Source: Isoetes taiwanensis (Eukaryota > Streptophyta > Lycopodiopsida > Isoetales > Isoetaceae). Taken from it: a DNA stretch of 64,000 bases. The stretch covers positions 62,001 to 126,000 of the forward strand of contig JAJEKV010000078.1 of the NCBI GenBank assembly GCA_021234155.1, read 5' to 3'. How positions within the stretch are numbered: position 1 is the stretch's first letter; each line of letters begins with the position of its first letter. A program made the translations under genes and the position numbers. The notes beneath the pieces were generated by a model. It had not been told where the DNA came from, made no database searches, and was given only the letters and a program-made list of their open reading frames with translations. This document shows, piece by piece, positions 43,740 through 53,879 of this stretch.

Positions 43740-44890
43740 AGAGGCCGCGTGCTTAGTAGCTCATGCAAGGCCCGATGGGGCCCAGTAACCGAAAGCATAC
43801 CCGAGTCCGGATATGCTCGCATCACGGACAAAGCCCGAGGGCGGACTTTCATCCTCAATGGTGCCCCGCTGACGGCATTGACAAACTCGGCCCTCACGCT
43901 GTCTCCAATCCATCTCCCCGTTGTAATGCGGAGGTGGTGTGCACTGCGCGTAATGGAAGCAATCACCCCGCGATTTTTCATGGGTAGATGGGTGCACGTA
44001 GTGGTGTGGGCCCTCGCGAGCATGGGATTAACCCATTGCCGATAATTTGCCACCTTGACATGTGACAGGCCTCGGTGATCCCAAAGCTTGGCCATGAAGC
44101 AAGCATCCAATAACCGCTTCAAGGGCGTAGCGTTCCTTGGTATGCATAACCGGTCCACATCTGTGCCCGCACATTCCATAGCGAGAACCATCGGGCTTGC
44201 TTGTCTTTCCAATGTGCTTTGAGTCGCCGCGAGCCCATCGCCACCGCCAAAGCAAGTTGGGCAGCCGGGCTTCATCCATAGCCACCATCTTCTTGGAAGT
44301 AAATAATGTGACGCTCCACAAGCAGCCCTCTGTAATGGAAGGAAGCCTATCTCCTGAGGAGCAAGATCTGATATGGGGACCGTGGATTTCCTCCCGCGTC
44401 TGCCAAGAAGGCCTTCTGCACTGCTCTAGATCGCTCCAAGTGGTGAGGGATATCACCGGCCCCCCACACTTCGCCCCAGAGGAGGACTGGTTCAACCAAG
44501 GTTCCTGAACAAGTGTGCCCGGTGACCCCATGCATCTTAGCTCGCCTTGTGATTTGTTGTTTTGCATTGCATCTGTGGCTTTCCAACCGCAGAAGGACCC
44601 ATAACCCCGATGGATGCATCCTAGTGTGTGGTAGTAGAAAACTCAATGCCCAAATACTTATAAGATCGAGCCACCTCCACTACCCCGCCTCGGTAAGTGA
44701 ATGAGGGAAGGCGTGGGTGTGGATGATGGGGACCAACAAACCTTTGTCTTGGCCAAGTTAACTCTCATGTCGGTGAATTGGCGGAAAGTGTCCAAAGCAT
44801 CCAAGTGGCGCGCATGTCCCTGGGGTATATGCGAGCAGGTCAACATCATCAGCATATATGAGTTGCCGGATTATGTGGTGCATCTTCCAG
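43740..44890 (-). pseudogene. LINE reverse transcriptase C-terminal half and C-terminal domain
   Basis: Minus strand, reading from 44890 down: HHIIRQLIYADDVDLLA (catalytic YADD at about 44850), HLDALDTFRQFTDMRVNLAK, then VEVARSYKYLGIEF across a frame change near 44680. Then come LLWRWRWARG near 44240 and SAHHLRITTGRW near 43930, followed by VCQCRQRGTIEDES, a C-terminal cysteine motif like those closing many LINE ORF2 proteins. The frame breaks at least five times. RT of this type copies the element RNA at a nicked target. This copy cannot act alone. Confidence 0.82.
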
Positions 44891-45836
44891 ACTCTTTTGT
44901 CTGTCTGTATATTTTTTTGATGGGGTCAAACCGCATTATCCACATTATACTATGGTTTTCCAACCATAGCCATGAAGTCAAAATATGTTCGACTCTAGAA
45001 TCCGTTTGATCTTGTAACATTGAATAATAGCACCACCAGATTCACAAAATGCCTCTTCGAGATATTGGACCCCTTTGCAAATTAGGCAGCATCACGGATC
45101 TTTAAAGCAAAGTAATAGCGCAACTATATAAGCCATCAATATTACTAGGCAAAATAAGTGTATCCATAAACCTTAACACATGAGTAGATTTCTCAAAGCT
45201 TAACACAGGTGCCTCCGAAGGCCTAACTGAACTTTCAAATGCATATGCTATTTATTACACAATTTGCATTAAAGGACCTGCACGTTGTACATAGCTTGAA
45301 TCAAATTTGTTTAAATGGCTAAACCGCATACCTCAAGGCTTTGAAAGAACACCCCAATTATTTAGATTGCCCTTATTATGGCATGGTTTTTAAATTCGAA
45401 TCAATAATGCATGCTTAGAGCACCCATATGTTCTCTTGCCCCTCTTCTAAAAGTTTGAGGAAGCGGCCATGAGATGTTAACAATATTAATGAAGTGAACT
45501 CTACAATCCATAAACACTATATAGAATCAGAGGGTTGTTTGAACTTTGCATAGATGTCTTATACAAAGTTTGAGAATGTTGTCTTTGTGAACAAGTTGCC
45601 CCCTTATTATGGTATGATTGCTAACTTCGCATCGAAAATTATGCTAAAATCAATATGTCCTAATGTCACAAAGTCTCTGAGATACATCCCAACTCTAACA
45701 TCAACAATATAGGAAATCGATAAGTTCTAATGTCACAAAGTCTTGAGATGCATCTCAACTTAATTATGCCTGGCAATGTCACATGTAAATATGTGGGAAG
45801 AGATGCAAGCAGAGGGCATTTGTTGACTACCAGTCC
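44891..45836. other. Foreign DNA inside the LINE, left part
   Basis: AT-rich, no gene seen. Includes the first copy of a ~90-bp direct repeat (45478-45568, with GAAGTGAACTCTACAATCCA) whose second copy is at 47717-47808, on the other side of the satellite array. A duplicated CTAATGTCACAAAGTCT is at 45660 and 45727. Confidence 0.5.
45478..45568 (+). repeat. Direct repeat flanking the satellite array, left copy
   Basis: TTAACAATATTAATGAAGTG through ATAGATGTCTTATAC is repeated at 47717-47808 with few differences. The two copies bracket about 2.15 kb. Confidence 0.85.
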
Positions 45837-47716
45837 TATAGTACACTGGGGAGGGTGTTTTCTTCCCCCCTTGGGGTTTCTCCTCAAGCCCTCGAGGGAA
45901 CCCCGTGACGCAAGTTCTCGAAGCACTTCGGTGGTAGGGCAATCCCAAACCCTAACGAATTCAATAGGGTTTAAGTATCGGAGCATCAAAACAGCTCCAT
46001 TTCTTAATCCGACCGGTCAAAATGGTAGTTCGTGGTCCCAGGAAACATCCCCGAAAAGAAAATTTGGACATCCACCACACGAATGTGCCAATCTCCAAAT
46101 TCCCCCTTTCTTGATGCAAGGGCACCACAAGGAGGGAGAAGTTTGGATATATAGTACCGGAAGGGTGTGTTTTCCCTCACCCTTGGGGTTTCGCTTCAAG
46201 CCCTCAAGGGAATTCTCAAGACATCGAAGTTCTCGAACACTTTGGTGGTATGGAAGGTCAGTACCAATCCCAAACCCTACTAATTCAATAGGGTTTAAGT
46301 GGGAGGCACCAAAACAGCTCCATTTGTTAATCCGGATCATCAAAATGGTAGCTCGTGTCCGAGGAAACATCTTCGAAAAGAAAAACTGGACATCCAACAC
46401 ACGAATGTGTCAATCCCCAAATTCCCCCCTTTCTCGACGCAAGGGCACGGCAAGGAGCAAGACAAGTTTGGATATAGTACCTAGGGGAGGGTGTTTTCTT
46501 CCTCCCTCTTGGGGTTTTCTTCAACCCCTCGAGGGAACCCCGCACGCAAGTTCTCGAAAGCACTTTGGTGGTAGGGAAGGCCAAACCCTACGAATTCAAT
46601 AGGGTTTAAGTATCGGAGCATCAAAACAGCTCCGTTTGTTAATCCGACCATCAAAATGGTACCTCGTGCCCGAGGAAACATCCTCGAAAAGAAAAACTGA
46701 ACATTCACCACACGAATGTGCCAATCCCCAAATTCCCCCCTTTCTCGACGCAAGGGCACGACAAGGAGCAAGACAAGTTTGGATATATAGTACCTGGGGA
46801 GGGTATATTCTTCCTCCCCCTTGGGGTTTCTCTTCAAGCCCTCGAGGGAACCCTGCACGCAACTTCTCGAGCACTTCGGTGGTAGGGAAGGCTGCCGAAT
46901 CCCAAACCCTACAAATTAAATAGGGTTTAAGTATCGGGGCACCAAAACAGCTCCATTTGTTAATCCGGCCGTCAAAATGGTGGCTCGTGTTCGAGGAAAC
47001 ATCCTCAAAAAGAAAAATTGGACATTCACCACACGAATGTGCCAATCCCCAAATTCCCCCCTTTCTCGACGCAAGGGCACGACAAGGAGCAGGACAAGTT
47101 TGGATATAGTACCTGGGGAGGGTGTTTTCTTCCTCCCCCTTGGGGTTTCTCTTCAAGCCCTCGAGGGAATCCTGCACACAAGTTCTCGAGCACTTTGTTG
47201 GTAGGGAAGGCTGCCGAATCCCAAACCCTACGAATTCAATAGGGTTTAAGTATCGGAGCATCAAAACAGCTCCGTTTGTTAATCCGACCGTCAAAATGGT
47301 AGCTCGTATCCGAGGAAACATCATCGAAAAGAAAAACTGGACATTCACCACATAAATGTGCCAATCCCCAAATTCCCCCCTTTCTCGACGCAAGGGCACG
47401 AGGAGCAAGACAAGTTTGGATATATAGTATCGGGGGGTGTTTTCTTCCTCCCCCTTGGGGTTTCTCTTCAAGCCCTCGAGGGAACCCTGCACGCAAGTTC
47501 TCGAGCACTTGGTAGGGAAGGCTGCGAATCCCAAACCCTACGATTCAATAGGGTTTAAGTATCGTGGCACCAAAACAGCTCCATTTGTTATCCGCCGCCA
47601 AAATGGTGGCTCGTCCGTGGAAACATCCTCGAAAAGAAAATCGGACATTCACCCACTTAATGTGCCAATCCCCAAATTCCCCCTTTCACGCAAGGGCAAC
47701 GACAAGGAGCGGGGAC
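45837..47716. repeat. Satellite array, about six units of ~318 bp
   Basis: Units begin at TATAGTAC-type sites near 45837, 46149, 46474, 46787, 47107 and 47420. Each contains TTGGGGTTTCTCTTCAAGCC, CAAACCCTACGAATTCAATA, AAAACAGCTCC and CCCCAAATTCCCCC in that order. Neighbouring units are highly similar; outer units (first and last) are more diverged and the last is shortened. Unit lengths near multiples of three keep long frames open on both strands (46596-47534 minus, 312 codons; 45730-46602 plus). I take these frames as a by-product of the repeat. A TATATAGTACC sequence recurs in every unit. Confidence 0.92.
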
Positions 47717-47808
47717 AAGTTAACAATATTAATGAAGTGAACTCTACAATCCATAAACACTATATAGAATCCTAGGTTGTTTGAACTTTGCATAGATGTC
47801 TTATACAT
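47717..47808 (+). repeat. Direct repeat flanking the satellite array, right copy
   Basis: Second copy of the 45478-45568 repeat, continuing into the BAH-like pseudogene. Confidence 0.85.
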
Positions 47809-48600
47809 CAAACTTTGGATTGGATTCCATCAAACAAGGCAATGTACGCCAGATGAAGCAAGGGCTATCCAAGATCTTCACTCTTTAATGGAGGTTCCAA
47901 GGGGTGAAGTTTCAGAATTTAAGTCTATCCTGATAAGGGGATCAATTTTTAGAGTGGGTGACACACTTGTGGTAGAAAATAAAGATACAAATGATTGTCA
48001 ATGGTATGGTAGAATGAGATACATTTTTCTTATAAGTGTGGTGATGAAACGAGTGTATATTTTGCGAAAGAAATTACTACGGATATCATATCCAAGACAA
48101 TAAAGTTCAATTTGATGAACCAAGTGGGATGCCTATCTTAGCTACTAGTATGGAGCCATTCAATCATGAATCTATTTTGCCACCAACATATTCTTCGAGA
48201 AATATGTCTTTTACCAATGCGAGTAGCAAAAAGATAAAAAGATTGATCGCATTTGAGACTATTACAACAAAATTGCCGGATAGGCTTCTCCAATTGCATA
48301 AGTGTGGTAATGTTCCAATTTGGCCTCTCGTGGATGACGTTATGGCAATTCAAGCTATAAAAGCGGGTGATGCCCCACATCTAGCATCATACGATGGTTG
48401 GTATGCTTGGATTAACGCAAGTTAATGAGAAGGATAAAAAGATGAAGTTGACTTGGTTAGAGCCAAAGAGTAAGAAGGGGCGTAAATGTTTAGGAATTTC
48501 ATATGTGGAAAAGAGATGGCAGTCTTGGGATTGTCTCTTGAGGGTATTAAACGTTATGAAGGAAGTGCGAGGGAAAAAGTTTTTGCTTCTTCTTGATTGA
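47809..48600 (+). pseudogene. BAH-like chromatin-protein pseudogene
   Basis: The frame 47777-48103 contains VPRGEVSEFKSILIRGSIFR, then VGDTLVVENKD and WYGRMRYIF. With one frameshift near 48030 it continues VYFAKE, YYYGYHIQDNKVQFDEPSG, and an open frame with NHESILPPTY, KLPDRLLQLHKCG, and PLVDDV. The pattern of a VGD strand, W.GRI.YIF, VYFAK.YY and a final ESI resembles a BAH domain (a chromatin-reading module), but I hold this loosely. Further text (KLTWLEPKSKKGRKCLG) runs to a stop at 48600. At least two frameshifts, no introns seen. It may be a retrocopy or transposon cargo. Confidence 0.4.
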
Positions 48601-49189
48601 AGAACCTTCTTGAGGTACTTGAGCTTAGGTCATCTCCTTTTGTTTTGTAATCATAAAAATCTATTATGTTTACTCTAAGTTCAATCGCTTGCCATAATGT
48701 TAAGTTGGCTGCGATGTTTAGCTTTACATTTGGAGCGGTTTAATAAGCTAGCTATAAAATTATTTATTACCATATTAAGATATTAACCTTGACATTGTAG
48801 TAGTTTTTTGAGCTAAGCGTTATAAAATTGTTAGTTAAGATGGTGTCGGTGGTATCTCTATATTTACATATGAGTGGTCATTATTCCTGCGCTAAACCTC
48901 ACAAAACAATTGCCAATTTCTTGGCTAAATGACATTACAAGGTTTCTTACAATATTAAGTAACGGAACTGTTGCATTTGAAAAAATACAATATTAACAAC
49001 ACAATTAACACAAGAATAAACTATTAACGAGCATAGTAAACAACCACATAAAGAAAACCTTAGCATCTTTGCAAATTTTAACGTGGTTCTCAAACTAATA
49101 AGAAGAATGCGGTAGAATACAAATTTGTGATAACTAGCATGTAAACGCATCTGAAATTATGCTACTAAAAATGTATATAGAAAAATCAT
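48601..49189. other. AT-rich DNA, no gene seen
   Basis: Contains several CTATAAAATTATT-like pieces and no supported feature. Confidence 0.5.
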
Positions 49190-49950
49190 TCCATTAAATT
49201 AATGATGATTTTCAAAGAGCATCATAAACTCTAGAATTCATAAGTTAAATATATAATACGAGCTAGGAATGGTTTTATAAAAATCAAGATGTGCTTAAAA
49301 CACATCTTCTAAACTATTGATGATTTCAAAAACAATTGCACGATTGTAGAATTCATGTAAGTAAAACATGATATAAACTAGCAATGATTTTGCTAAAAAA
49401 CTATACACTTAAAAACAATCTCTCAAATTAATTATGATTTCTATAAATCTTTGAATTAGTACAAAAAATACGATATGAAGCACTATTGGTCTTGCAAAAT
49501 TAATATATGCTTAAAATACATTTTCTAAACTATGGATGATTTCAAAAAAACTATTATATGATTATGGAATTCATGTAATTAAGCATGATATAAACTATTA
49601 ATGATTTTGCTAAATCAATCTACACTTAAAAACAATCTTATGAACTAATAATGATTTCTAGAAACTAGTGTAAAATTTTGAATTAGTACAAAAAATATGG
49701 TATTAGCCAATATTGGTTTTTCAAAATCAATATATGCTTAAAACACCTCTTCTAAACTATTGATGATTTCAAAAACCTATTGTACAATCGTAGAAGTCAT
49801 GTACTTAAACGTAATATGATTTTGCTAAATCATTGTACATTAAAAACAATCATACAAACTAATGATGATTTCTAGAAACCATCAGAATTTATGAATTAGT
49901 ACAAATAATATGATATGAACCACTATTGATTTTGCAAAACTAGGAAGAAC
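49190..49950. repeat. AT-rich tandem repeat, about three and a half units of ~215-230 bp
   Basis: GATGATTTCAAAAA starts units near 49319, 49537 and 49765. Inside each are ATTTTGCTAAA, CACTTAAAAACAATC, ATGATTTCTA and GAATTAGTACAAA in the same order. A partial unit precedes at 49190. Units are diverged by roughly a fifth, judging by eye. Confidence 0.85.
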
Positions 49951-50037
49951 ACATGATTTTTTCTTTACATTTTGTATTGTCGTGATAAAAAAATCACATA
50001 TATCTTTGGTTTTCATGCTAATTTTTATACAAGTTCA

Positions 50038-50800
50038 TTTTGGGGCCTTGTGTCCGCGCGTCGCCTAGCCATTCTTCTAGTTGGTCAATGTACGTTTAAG
50101 AGCGAGCGCGGGATAGAGGGCAAAACCGGCGCACCCCAATGTTACCAACAATCGGCTCCCCGACAAGCAGAGACGACCGGAGCAAGCCTCAGATAGTCTC
50201 AGATATAGCATTCTCGCAAGTCGACTGGGGTCCCTAGTCAGTTCTCAATCTATCCCACAACTTATCCCGGAGGCAATCGTGGTCAAAAGCCTTGCGAAAT
50301 CCACAAAACAACAATGCATTCTCAAGGCCGATTCCGGGCTATCCTCTATGAGTGTTCGCAGAGTGAAGATATGGTCAATAGAATGCCTGGGCGGAAGGCT
50401 TCGCCATGGAGAGCCCGCGACTTCTCCATCCTCTGCCCAAAGTGTCAATCGCCGCCAAGAATCCCCAGCAACTTGGCAAAGACGTAACCCGACCATAATG
50501 GTACGATAGTTGGTTGGGTCGTGGGGGTCCCCGCTTGTATATGGGCACAACTCTACCGTAGTCCAAAGGGGGGGAAGCCTTCTTGCAATGCCCCGTTGAA
50601 GAGTGCGGAGAACCGGACCATTGGGGCCCGCCCACTTGAGAAGCTCGGCCGCGATACCATCCAAATTGGCCGCCTTCCCCGCATGAAGGCGCTATGTGGC
50701 CCATTATGACATCCCCTTCAAGAATGACCGCGTTGCTAGGGCCTGCCTCATGGGAGGTACCGGGGTCATAAACCGCCGCAAGTATCTCACCCATTGTTCC
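50038..50800 (-). pseudogene. LINE reverse transcriptase N-terminal half
   Basis: Minus strand: GKAANLDGIAAELLKWAGPN and VLRTLQRGIA near 50670-50600, DPHDPTNYRTI near 50520, PRHSIDHIFTLRTLIEDS near 50390, then CFVDFRKAFDHDCLRDKLWD across a frame change near 50290 (the FRKAFD box holds the first catalytic Asp), and TKLEEWLGD-like text near 50060. These are RT motifs 0 to A of a LINE. Three or more frameshifts. The missing middle of the domain is not found elsewhere; the YADD half is at 44890. Confidence 0.85.
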
Positions 50801-50849
50801 GGGTAATATTTCGTGGGATGTGCAGGCTTACTCAAGACCTTTCTCTTAA

Positions 50850-51007
50850 TAAGGTACTGCTGAGAGAAGAGGAAGCACCGATGAGACGTGGATGCGTAAA
50901 CGCCCGAAATAGCTTAACTTCTAACCCAAAACGCATGCGCCCGGCATGCATGCAAGACATGCATGCTCGTCCCATTTAGAATGGCGATCCGATGTCCTGG
51001 ATCGATG
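50850..51007 (-). promoter_or_regulatory. 5' end of the long LINE, locus 2, with imperfect hairpin
   Basis: The hairpin CGATCCGA-TGTC-CTGGATCG (50985-51004) has one mispair. The next 140 bp match the 5' end of the short copy at 43120-43265, including the palindromic GCATGC series. Likely the promoter/5' UTR of the family. Confidence 0.6.
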
Positions 51008-52098
51008 TAATGTTAAGAAATGGGAAATCATAAATCAATGTGCAAAAGATTTACCTCCTTATTTCTTATTAACAAAGAGACTCAAAAAGAAGTTTTAAAG
51101 CAAGGAATCATTCAAACAAGATCCGAAATTTATGACTGAGCATCTTCCCACTCCTGATAGTGCATCCACAACCTGCATCCCTTTAATAACTTGGCTAAAA
51201 AATTCAATGGATTCAAGGACATGTATTCGATTTATTGAAATAAAGATATGTAGAAATTTTGAATACCAAGTCGTTTCTAGGCAAGTTAGAAGGCTAAATT
51301 CAATGTCTCTCATCCTTGACTAATCGATGCATCGGTCTCTCCCCGATAGAAGAATCAACAATAAATTGATGCATAGGTCTTTCAAGCAAAATAGAAGAAT
51401 AGAGAGAGCCGGTCGCACAAGAGGAGCATTTACTTCACATGCAACGAATGGGCCGACCGATGTCAACCTCCATTACATACAAAGATTGCAAACAAAGGAT
51501 TCGACAAAGATGTCGTTGGATGCACTTTAATTAACGCATATGCAAAATCTTTGTTGAAGCAATCGGAATAGACTAGTTGCAAGGCTCAAAACAATGTTTC
51601 CGAGAATTCATATTGATTTTTTTTTGCATATTTTTCCTTTAATTTTGTTTTCATGTTTATTTTACAGCATTTGCAGTACTGAAGGGTTCAATCTGAAGTC
51701 ATGTCTAAGATAGACTATCTTCTCTTGATCAGCTATAGCTTTAAACCCAAGTTTTATTTGTGTAATATATCGCGAGGAGGTCTCTTTATCTGTAGTTATA
51801 ATCAAAGGGAGGGTGCAGTATAGAATGTTCCTGGTGATACAGTTAAGCTTATACATAATCCACTGGTCTGTTTACTGGAAACATGGATTACCATTAAAGC
51901 CTGACATGTCCATGAAAAGGACAACCCATAGGAGGATGCAATTCATAAATCTTATGCATGAAGTTATGACATTTTGTATCTGGATTGCCCAATTTTATGC
52001 CAATTAACAAGCGTGTGTGTAGTACAACAACGAATCAAACAGGAAATGATAGTCATAGAGTGCGGTTCAGCTGTAGCTTAAAAAAGCTTCATGGGTAT
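51008..52098. other. Unassigned DNA with a cyclophilin-like fragment
   Basis: Mostly AT-rich. The minus strand of 51125-51330 carries HVLESIEFFSQVIKGMQVVD, resembling the last beta-strand region of cyclophilins. The same block, inverted, is at 41895-41975. Nothing else is supported. Confidence 0.4.
51125..51330 (-). pseudogene. Cyclophilin-like fragment (second of an inverted pair)
   Basis: Minus-strand frame 51095-51313 includes INRIHVLESIEFFSQVIKGM, then QVVDALSGVGRCS. FxQVIKGMxVVDAL is the pattern near the C-terminus of cyclophilin-type isomerases. The rest of the domain is missing. The 75-bp match to 41895-41975 extends a little beyond the coding block. Confidence 0.35.
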
Positions 52099-52550
52099 CA
52101 CAGTTGATTTAATAAGCTCTTAAGAACCTTACCATCTTGGTATTTTAAGGGATAGAATCCACAAAGCAAACCATCTTAAGTTTGAAAGGGCAGGAAACTA
52201 GGCAAGCATCTCTATCTTCTCATCCATGTTGATATTAAACCCCTGAAATGGGTTTTAAATTTGTGCAATTTAACACATCTTGCGAACTGGCTGTGCAGAG
52301 GGTGTATAAAAAGATGAACATAGTTGATTTAATAAGCTCTTAAGAACTTTACCATCCTGGAATTTTAATGGATAGAGTCCACAAAGCAAACCACCTTAAG
52401 TTTGAAATCCTTGCACTTGATCCAGGGCAGGTAAAACTGGGCAAGCAACTCTATCTTCTCATCCCTGTTGATATTAAACCCTTGAAATGAGGTTTTAAAT
52501 TTGTGCAATTTAATACATCTTGCGAGCTGGCTGTGCAGAGGGCGCATACC
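52099..52550. repeat. Tandem duplication of a ~225-bp unit
   Basis: TAGTTGATTTAATAAGCTCT starts at 52102 (with CAG before) and at 52322. Both units continue through ACAAAGCAAACCA.CTTAAG, TTCTCATCC.TGTTGATATTA and CTGGCTGTGCAGAGGG. The second has an extra CCTTGCACTTGATCCAGGG. Differences are few, so it is fairly recent. Confidence 0.9.
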
Positions 52551-53450
52551 AAATGGCGTTGAACAAGATGGAAGTTCTACACTTTTAACTATGTCACTTG
52601 GAAGAAGCACATGCATTGTCATTGTATTTTGTTTCCAAAAGAAGCTGATCAATGCAAACTCCAGAGCTAGCAACCACCACTTTTTTTACTAAGCCATGTG
52701 AAAAGTGAAAAATCACCCATTCCAGTGACTTGTTCCACATCTTCCAGTTCCAGGAGGTGCAACAAGCACTGGGCTTGAAAGACTTCTGTTCTTTCCTTGC
52801 TTTTATCTAAAGAAGAGCAGATCAGGAATGTATAGAGTAGCATATCTACCAATATTCTCCAGCTCTATTAGCTTGGATATTAAACCCCTTGCCAATTGCG
52901 GTAATCATTTTTCATATCCTATATTATAATGTTATAGGGTGTTGTATCCAGCCCAAGATCTAACGGCCACGAACGACCAGATTAGATCGAACGGTCCCAA
53001 TAAATTCCTTTTTTTTAATGATTCTTTTTTCTTCCATCAGCCGAAGTGCAGCATGTTGACTCTTCTCATGTTGCAGCAAGGTTTTGGGATCTAAGGGTAG
53101 ATTCGGAGGCGTCAATTGTTTCCACATGATGCAAAAGGCTAAATCCAAAGATAGCAATAGCTTTGTTAAGGCCTCACATTGCATGTTATGCCATCACGGA
53201 TGCGATGCGATTTTCGGAAAAGCTTAAAATGCACGTTTATCCCGATTAGGGCAAACACTCTTATTGGAGTATCATCTTCCTTATTACAATCGGGCTTCTT
53301 TCTTCATCTTCTTAGTTACGCTTGTCCAAGGGTGTTGGTTGTATCTTCATTTTTGTGGATTTCTCTTGATTGCATTGTTGGATAGAAAGCCTAATAATTT
53401 AGAGAAGTTTACTAAGGCAAGGTTTAGGAAGTCGTGCTTCGCGGGTTAGT
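52551..53450. other. Unassigned DNA before copy B
   Basis: Several 60-80-codon frames (52667-52852 minus, 52960-53184 minus, 53179-53449 plus) without known motifs. No gene supported. Confidence 0.4.
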
Positions 53451-53699
53451 GATGGTACAAATGAAATTGCCTCTAACGTCATTGTATATAGTAGCCTAGA
53501 AGCTTTAAGAAGCTTTAAGAACTCAATGCCTTTAGAACCTTGGATCAAGAATATGAAACTAATTTGCAAGAACTCCGAATCAAGAAATTTATGCAAAGAT
53601 ATCGCCATAGATGCACCGATGTATTCAGTCTACCTGTGTGCAATATATACGCCAAAATTTCCACCGCACTTACCAAAATCTCTCCTTCGTTTGCTTTCC

Positions 53700-53850
53700 T
53701 TGACGTCGTGGAATGGCAAGAGGTCCATTTCCAACATGGCCGGGCCTTCCAAAGAGCAACCCGTATTGATGTTCCCGAATGCTGGCTGGCGGCCAGCTGG
53801 CCGTGCCACGTCGGGAATGGGCGACCTTTCGCTCTTCCACATAACATCTT
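53700..53850. mobile_element. Fold-back element, copy B
   Basis: Counterpart of 19411-19567: left end TTGACGTCGTGGAATGG, right end GCTCTTCCACATAACATC. The interior differs by an indel near 53755. Confidence 0.6.
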
Positions 53851-53879
53851 GCACCTGGATTCTTAGCACTCATGCAACC

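Larger units (their letters stand above)
43276..51007 (-). mobile_element. Long non-LTR retrotransposon, locus 2, split by foreign DNA
   Basis: 3' end GCGAGTCCC at 43276 and 5' hairpin at 50985-51004. The 5' 140 bp match the short copy (CTGAGAGAAGAGGAAGC.CCGATGAGACG-type block at 43121 and 50860). Reverse-transcriptase text on the minus strand runs from about 50700 to 50040 and again from 44890 to 43740. Between them lie ~5.1 kb of unrelated DNA with a satellite array and a pseudogene. The C-terminal text and YADD box identify it as a LINE. No endonuclease was found. Confidence 0.75.

Noticed and set aside
43736-44567. Host gene on the minus strand (two overlapping 179-codon frames)
   Set aside because: The text matches LINE ORF2 C-terminal motifs with frame changes.
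46596-47534. 312-codon minus-strand frame as a repeat protein
   Set aside because: It lies wholly in the satellite array. Equally long frames exist on the plus strand, and unit-length effects explain the openness.
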